64,000 bases of DNA from Sphingobacterium olei (lineage in GTDB: Bacteria > Bacteroidota > Bacteroidia > Sphingobacteriales > Sphingobacteriaceae), in contig NZ_SUME01000001.1 in assembly GCF_005048855.1 (NCBI RefSeq), positions 620,001 to 684,000 of the forward strand. Direction: 5' to 3'. The notes under the pieces were generated by a model, which had not been told where the DNA came from, did no database searches, and saw only the letters and a program-made list of their open reading frames with translations. Position 1 is the stretch's first letter, and each line of letters opens with the position of its first letter. Both the position numbers and the translations under genes were made by a program. Positions 62,863 to 64,000 of this stretch are shown here, piece by piece.

Positions 62863-64000
62863 TTACAGCCGTTGAATAAATGTTGCAAGACTTTCTCCTT
62901 CCGGGAGGTTCAGTTTCTTGCGTAATCTATACCGCGCTATCCGTAAACTGTCCTGCGATATGCCCAGCATAGTCGAAATATCGGGCGAACTCAAGTTCAT
63001 TTTCAGTAAAGCGGCTAGTCGGAAATCAGACGAAGTTAAGGCATCACTATATTCTTTTAGTCCATCAAAAAAGTGTTCGTGAACGCGTTCAAATACGATG
63101 CGAAAATCATCCCAATTTTTATCTTGGTTGTGGTTTAGTTGGATGAGGTTTATGATATGCTTCAGTTCTTTCCGTTGATCCCTCTTGTCGCTTTTTACCA
63201 CCGCATTCAATTTCTCCTTCAGTTCATCCAGCAATTGGTTTTTCTGAATCAAGTGCAGCGTGTGGCTGGTAAGTTCCTTACTCTTTAGTTCCAGCTCATT
63301 TCTAAGATTATCCTCCTTCAGTTTTTTATTGTTCAGGTCAGTTTCCATAGCACGCTTCTGGGTTTCGTACAGGATCTGGTTTTGTTCATGGAGCCGCTTT
63401 CCGTTGGTGATCTTCAATTTTTGTCTACTGATAACACTGATGCCCAGAAAAATCAATAGCAACACGATGGCTATCCCAGACAAAAGCATAACATAGTGAA
63501 TCTTTCGTTCCCGTTGATATTGTACGATGGCATCATCTTTCTGCTCAAGTTCAAATAGAGTTTGAAGGACCGTAAGTTGTTTGGTCATATCTTCGGAGAA
63601 AATTTCGGCATGGATCTCTCTGCCGGCTTCGCTATGGTGATAAGCGCTGTCATATCTTCCCATCAAGGAGAACGTTTTTGCTAAGTCACGATGAGAACTT
63701 GCCAGCTGGTAATATTCTTTCATATCTTTAGCCAATGAAGTTGCCTGTCTGGTGTATTCTAATGCCGTTTTATAGTCACCTGTCTTTCGAAAAATATCCC
63801 CCAGATTATTGATTATCTCTATTTTAGCCATCTTATCCTCTTGCTCGTTAATGATATCTAATGCTTTTTTAAAAAATAGCAGTGCCGAATCCAACTGAAA
63901 CTTGTCTTCATAAATACTCCCTATATTTTCGTAGATCTTGGCTATCAGTGCTTGATCTGCTCCATCTCTAAGGTGATCGAGGGCTAAATATTGGTGCCGT
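62863..64000 (-). CDS. TPR membrane regulator with LuxR-type helix-turn-helix (5' end beyond window)
   Basis: The reading frame stays open to the right edge, so the start is outside the window; the TTG at 63894 is not the start. Visible parts: TPR units (YENIGSIYEDKFQLDSALLF, EIINNLGDIFRKTGDYKTAL, RDLAKTFSLMGRYDSAYHHS), one membrane segment (VMLLSGIAIVLLLIFLGISV), a long coiled coil and a C-terminal helix-turn-helix (LKMNLSSPDISTMLGISQDS, ARYRLRKKL). This class is found next to Bacteroidota nutrient loci and is thought to sense a signal and control the adjacent operon; here the receptor-phytase genes, 234 nt downstream on the same strand. Confidence 0.85.
   Translation of the reverse strand, partial: RHQYLALDHLRDGADQALIAKIYENIGSIYEDKFQLDSALLFFKKALDIINEQEDKMAKIEIINNLGDIFRKTGDYKTALEYTRQATSLAKDMKEYYQLASSHRDLAKTFSLMGRYDSAYHHSEAGREIHAEIFSEDMTKQLTVLQTLFELEQKDDAIVQYQRERKIHYVMLLSGIAIVLLLIFLGISVISRQKLKITNGKRLHEQNQILYETQKRAMETDLNNKKLKEDNLRNELELKSKELTSHTLHLIQKNQLLDELKEKLNAVVKSDKRDQRKELKHIINLIQLNHNQDKNWDDFRIVFERVHEHFFDGLKEYSDALTSSDFRLAALLKMNLSSPDISTMLGISQDSLRIARYRLRKKLNLPEGESLATFIQRL

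Noticed and set aside
63894..64000. Apparent start of the TPR regulator at 63894
   Set aside because: The codon is TTG and the upstream frame stays open with a clear TPR unit (YENIGSIYEDKFQ), so the gene simply runs off the window.
1..64000. CRISPR arrays, insertion sequences, tRNA or rRNA genes
   Set aside because: No regularly spaced direct repeats, transposase-like frames, cloverleaf arms with CCA-type ends or rRNA landmarks were recognised on reading both strands; a tRNAscan/Rfam run would settle the RNA genes.

Overview
The window looks like a chromosomal segment of a Bacteroidota bacterium, most likely Sphingobacteriaceae (Sphingobacterium/Parapedobacter/Olivibacter-like). The evidence is two SusC/SusD outer-membrane glycan-uptake pairs, several FecR/ECF-sigma pairs with STN-domain partners, a HmuY-type lipoprotein, a split ImuA-ImuB-DnaE2 mutasome, DUF4843/PKD-like/DUF4369 lipoprotein cassettes and AT-rich spacers with weak Shine-Dalgarno signals. 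I saw no rRNA, tRNA, CRISPR array, transposase or phage gene.

Layout. (1) 1-8737, haem/iron island: a lipoprotein cut by the left edge, hmuY and hmuR on the minus strand; divergently, hmuT-hmuU, an ATPase fused to a HmuS-like domain, a Fur protein reduced to its DNA-binding domain, and an AraC regulator. A 23-bp Fur-box-like palindrome (half-site TTATTTAGAAT, one central base) occurs three times here, each upstream of a transcription unit. (2) 8745-16149, DNA damage module: a LexA/S24-like repressor, divergent imuA-imuB-dnaE2 with a perfect palindrome in the shared promoter, and a convergent NYN/OST-HTH protein. (3) 16360-33347, polysaccharide utilisation locus 1: SusC, SusD, two surface discoidin-like lipoproteins, a clan GH-D-like glycosidase and a GH95 enzyme on the plus strand; GH36 alpha-galactosidase and GalM on the minus strand with a divergent AraC regulator. 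Together they point to a glycan carrying alpha-galactosyl and alpha-fucosyl (or alpha-L-galactosyl) residues. (4) 33358-41177, mixed housekeeping (DUF4230, lipid A-type acyltransferase, DUF4349, DgkA) around an ECF sigma/FecR pair whose third gene is a non-TonB STN protein with LA_2272-type repeats. (5) 41443-45560: a tiny ORF, a GH78 rhamnosidase and a beta-hydroxyacid dehydrogenase. (6) 45615-56070, locus 2 on the minus strand: ECF sigma, FecR, STN-SusC, SusD, DUF4843, PKD-like lipoprotein and a TlpA-like thioredoxin, with no glycosidase. (7) 56218-58566, cydAB. (8) 58705-64000, phytate locus on the minus strand: beta-propeller phytase, TonB-dependent receptor and a TPR/LuxR-type regulator that runs off the right edge.

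Most unusual points: the HmuV-HmuS fusion with a Tyr where HmuS normally has its haem-ligand His, sitting beside a Fur DNA-binding domain without a metal-sensing half; a ~60-nt hairpin-plus-leader element repeated three times on the plus strand at unrelated loci (38333, 44469, 58593); and the STN/LA_2272 surface-signalling cassette. Domain calls come from reading the protein sequences; no database search was run.
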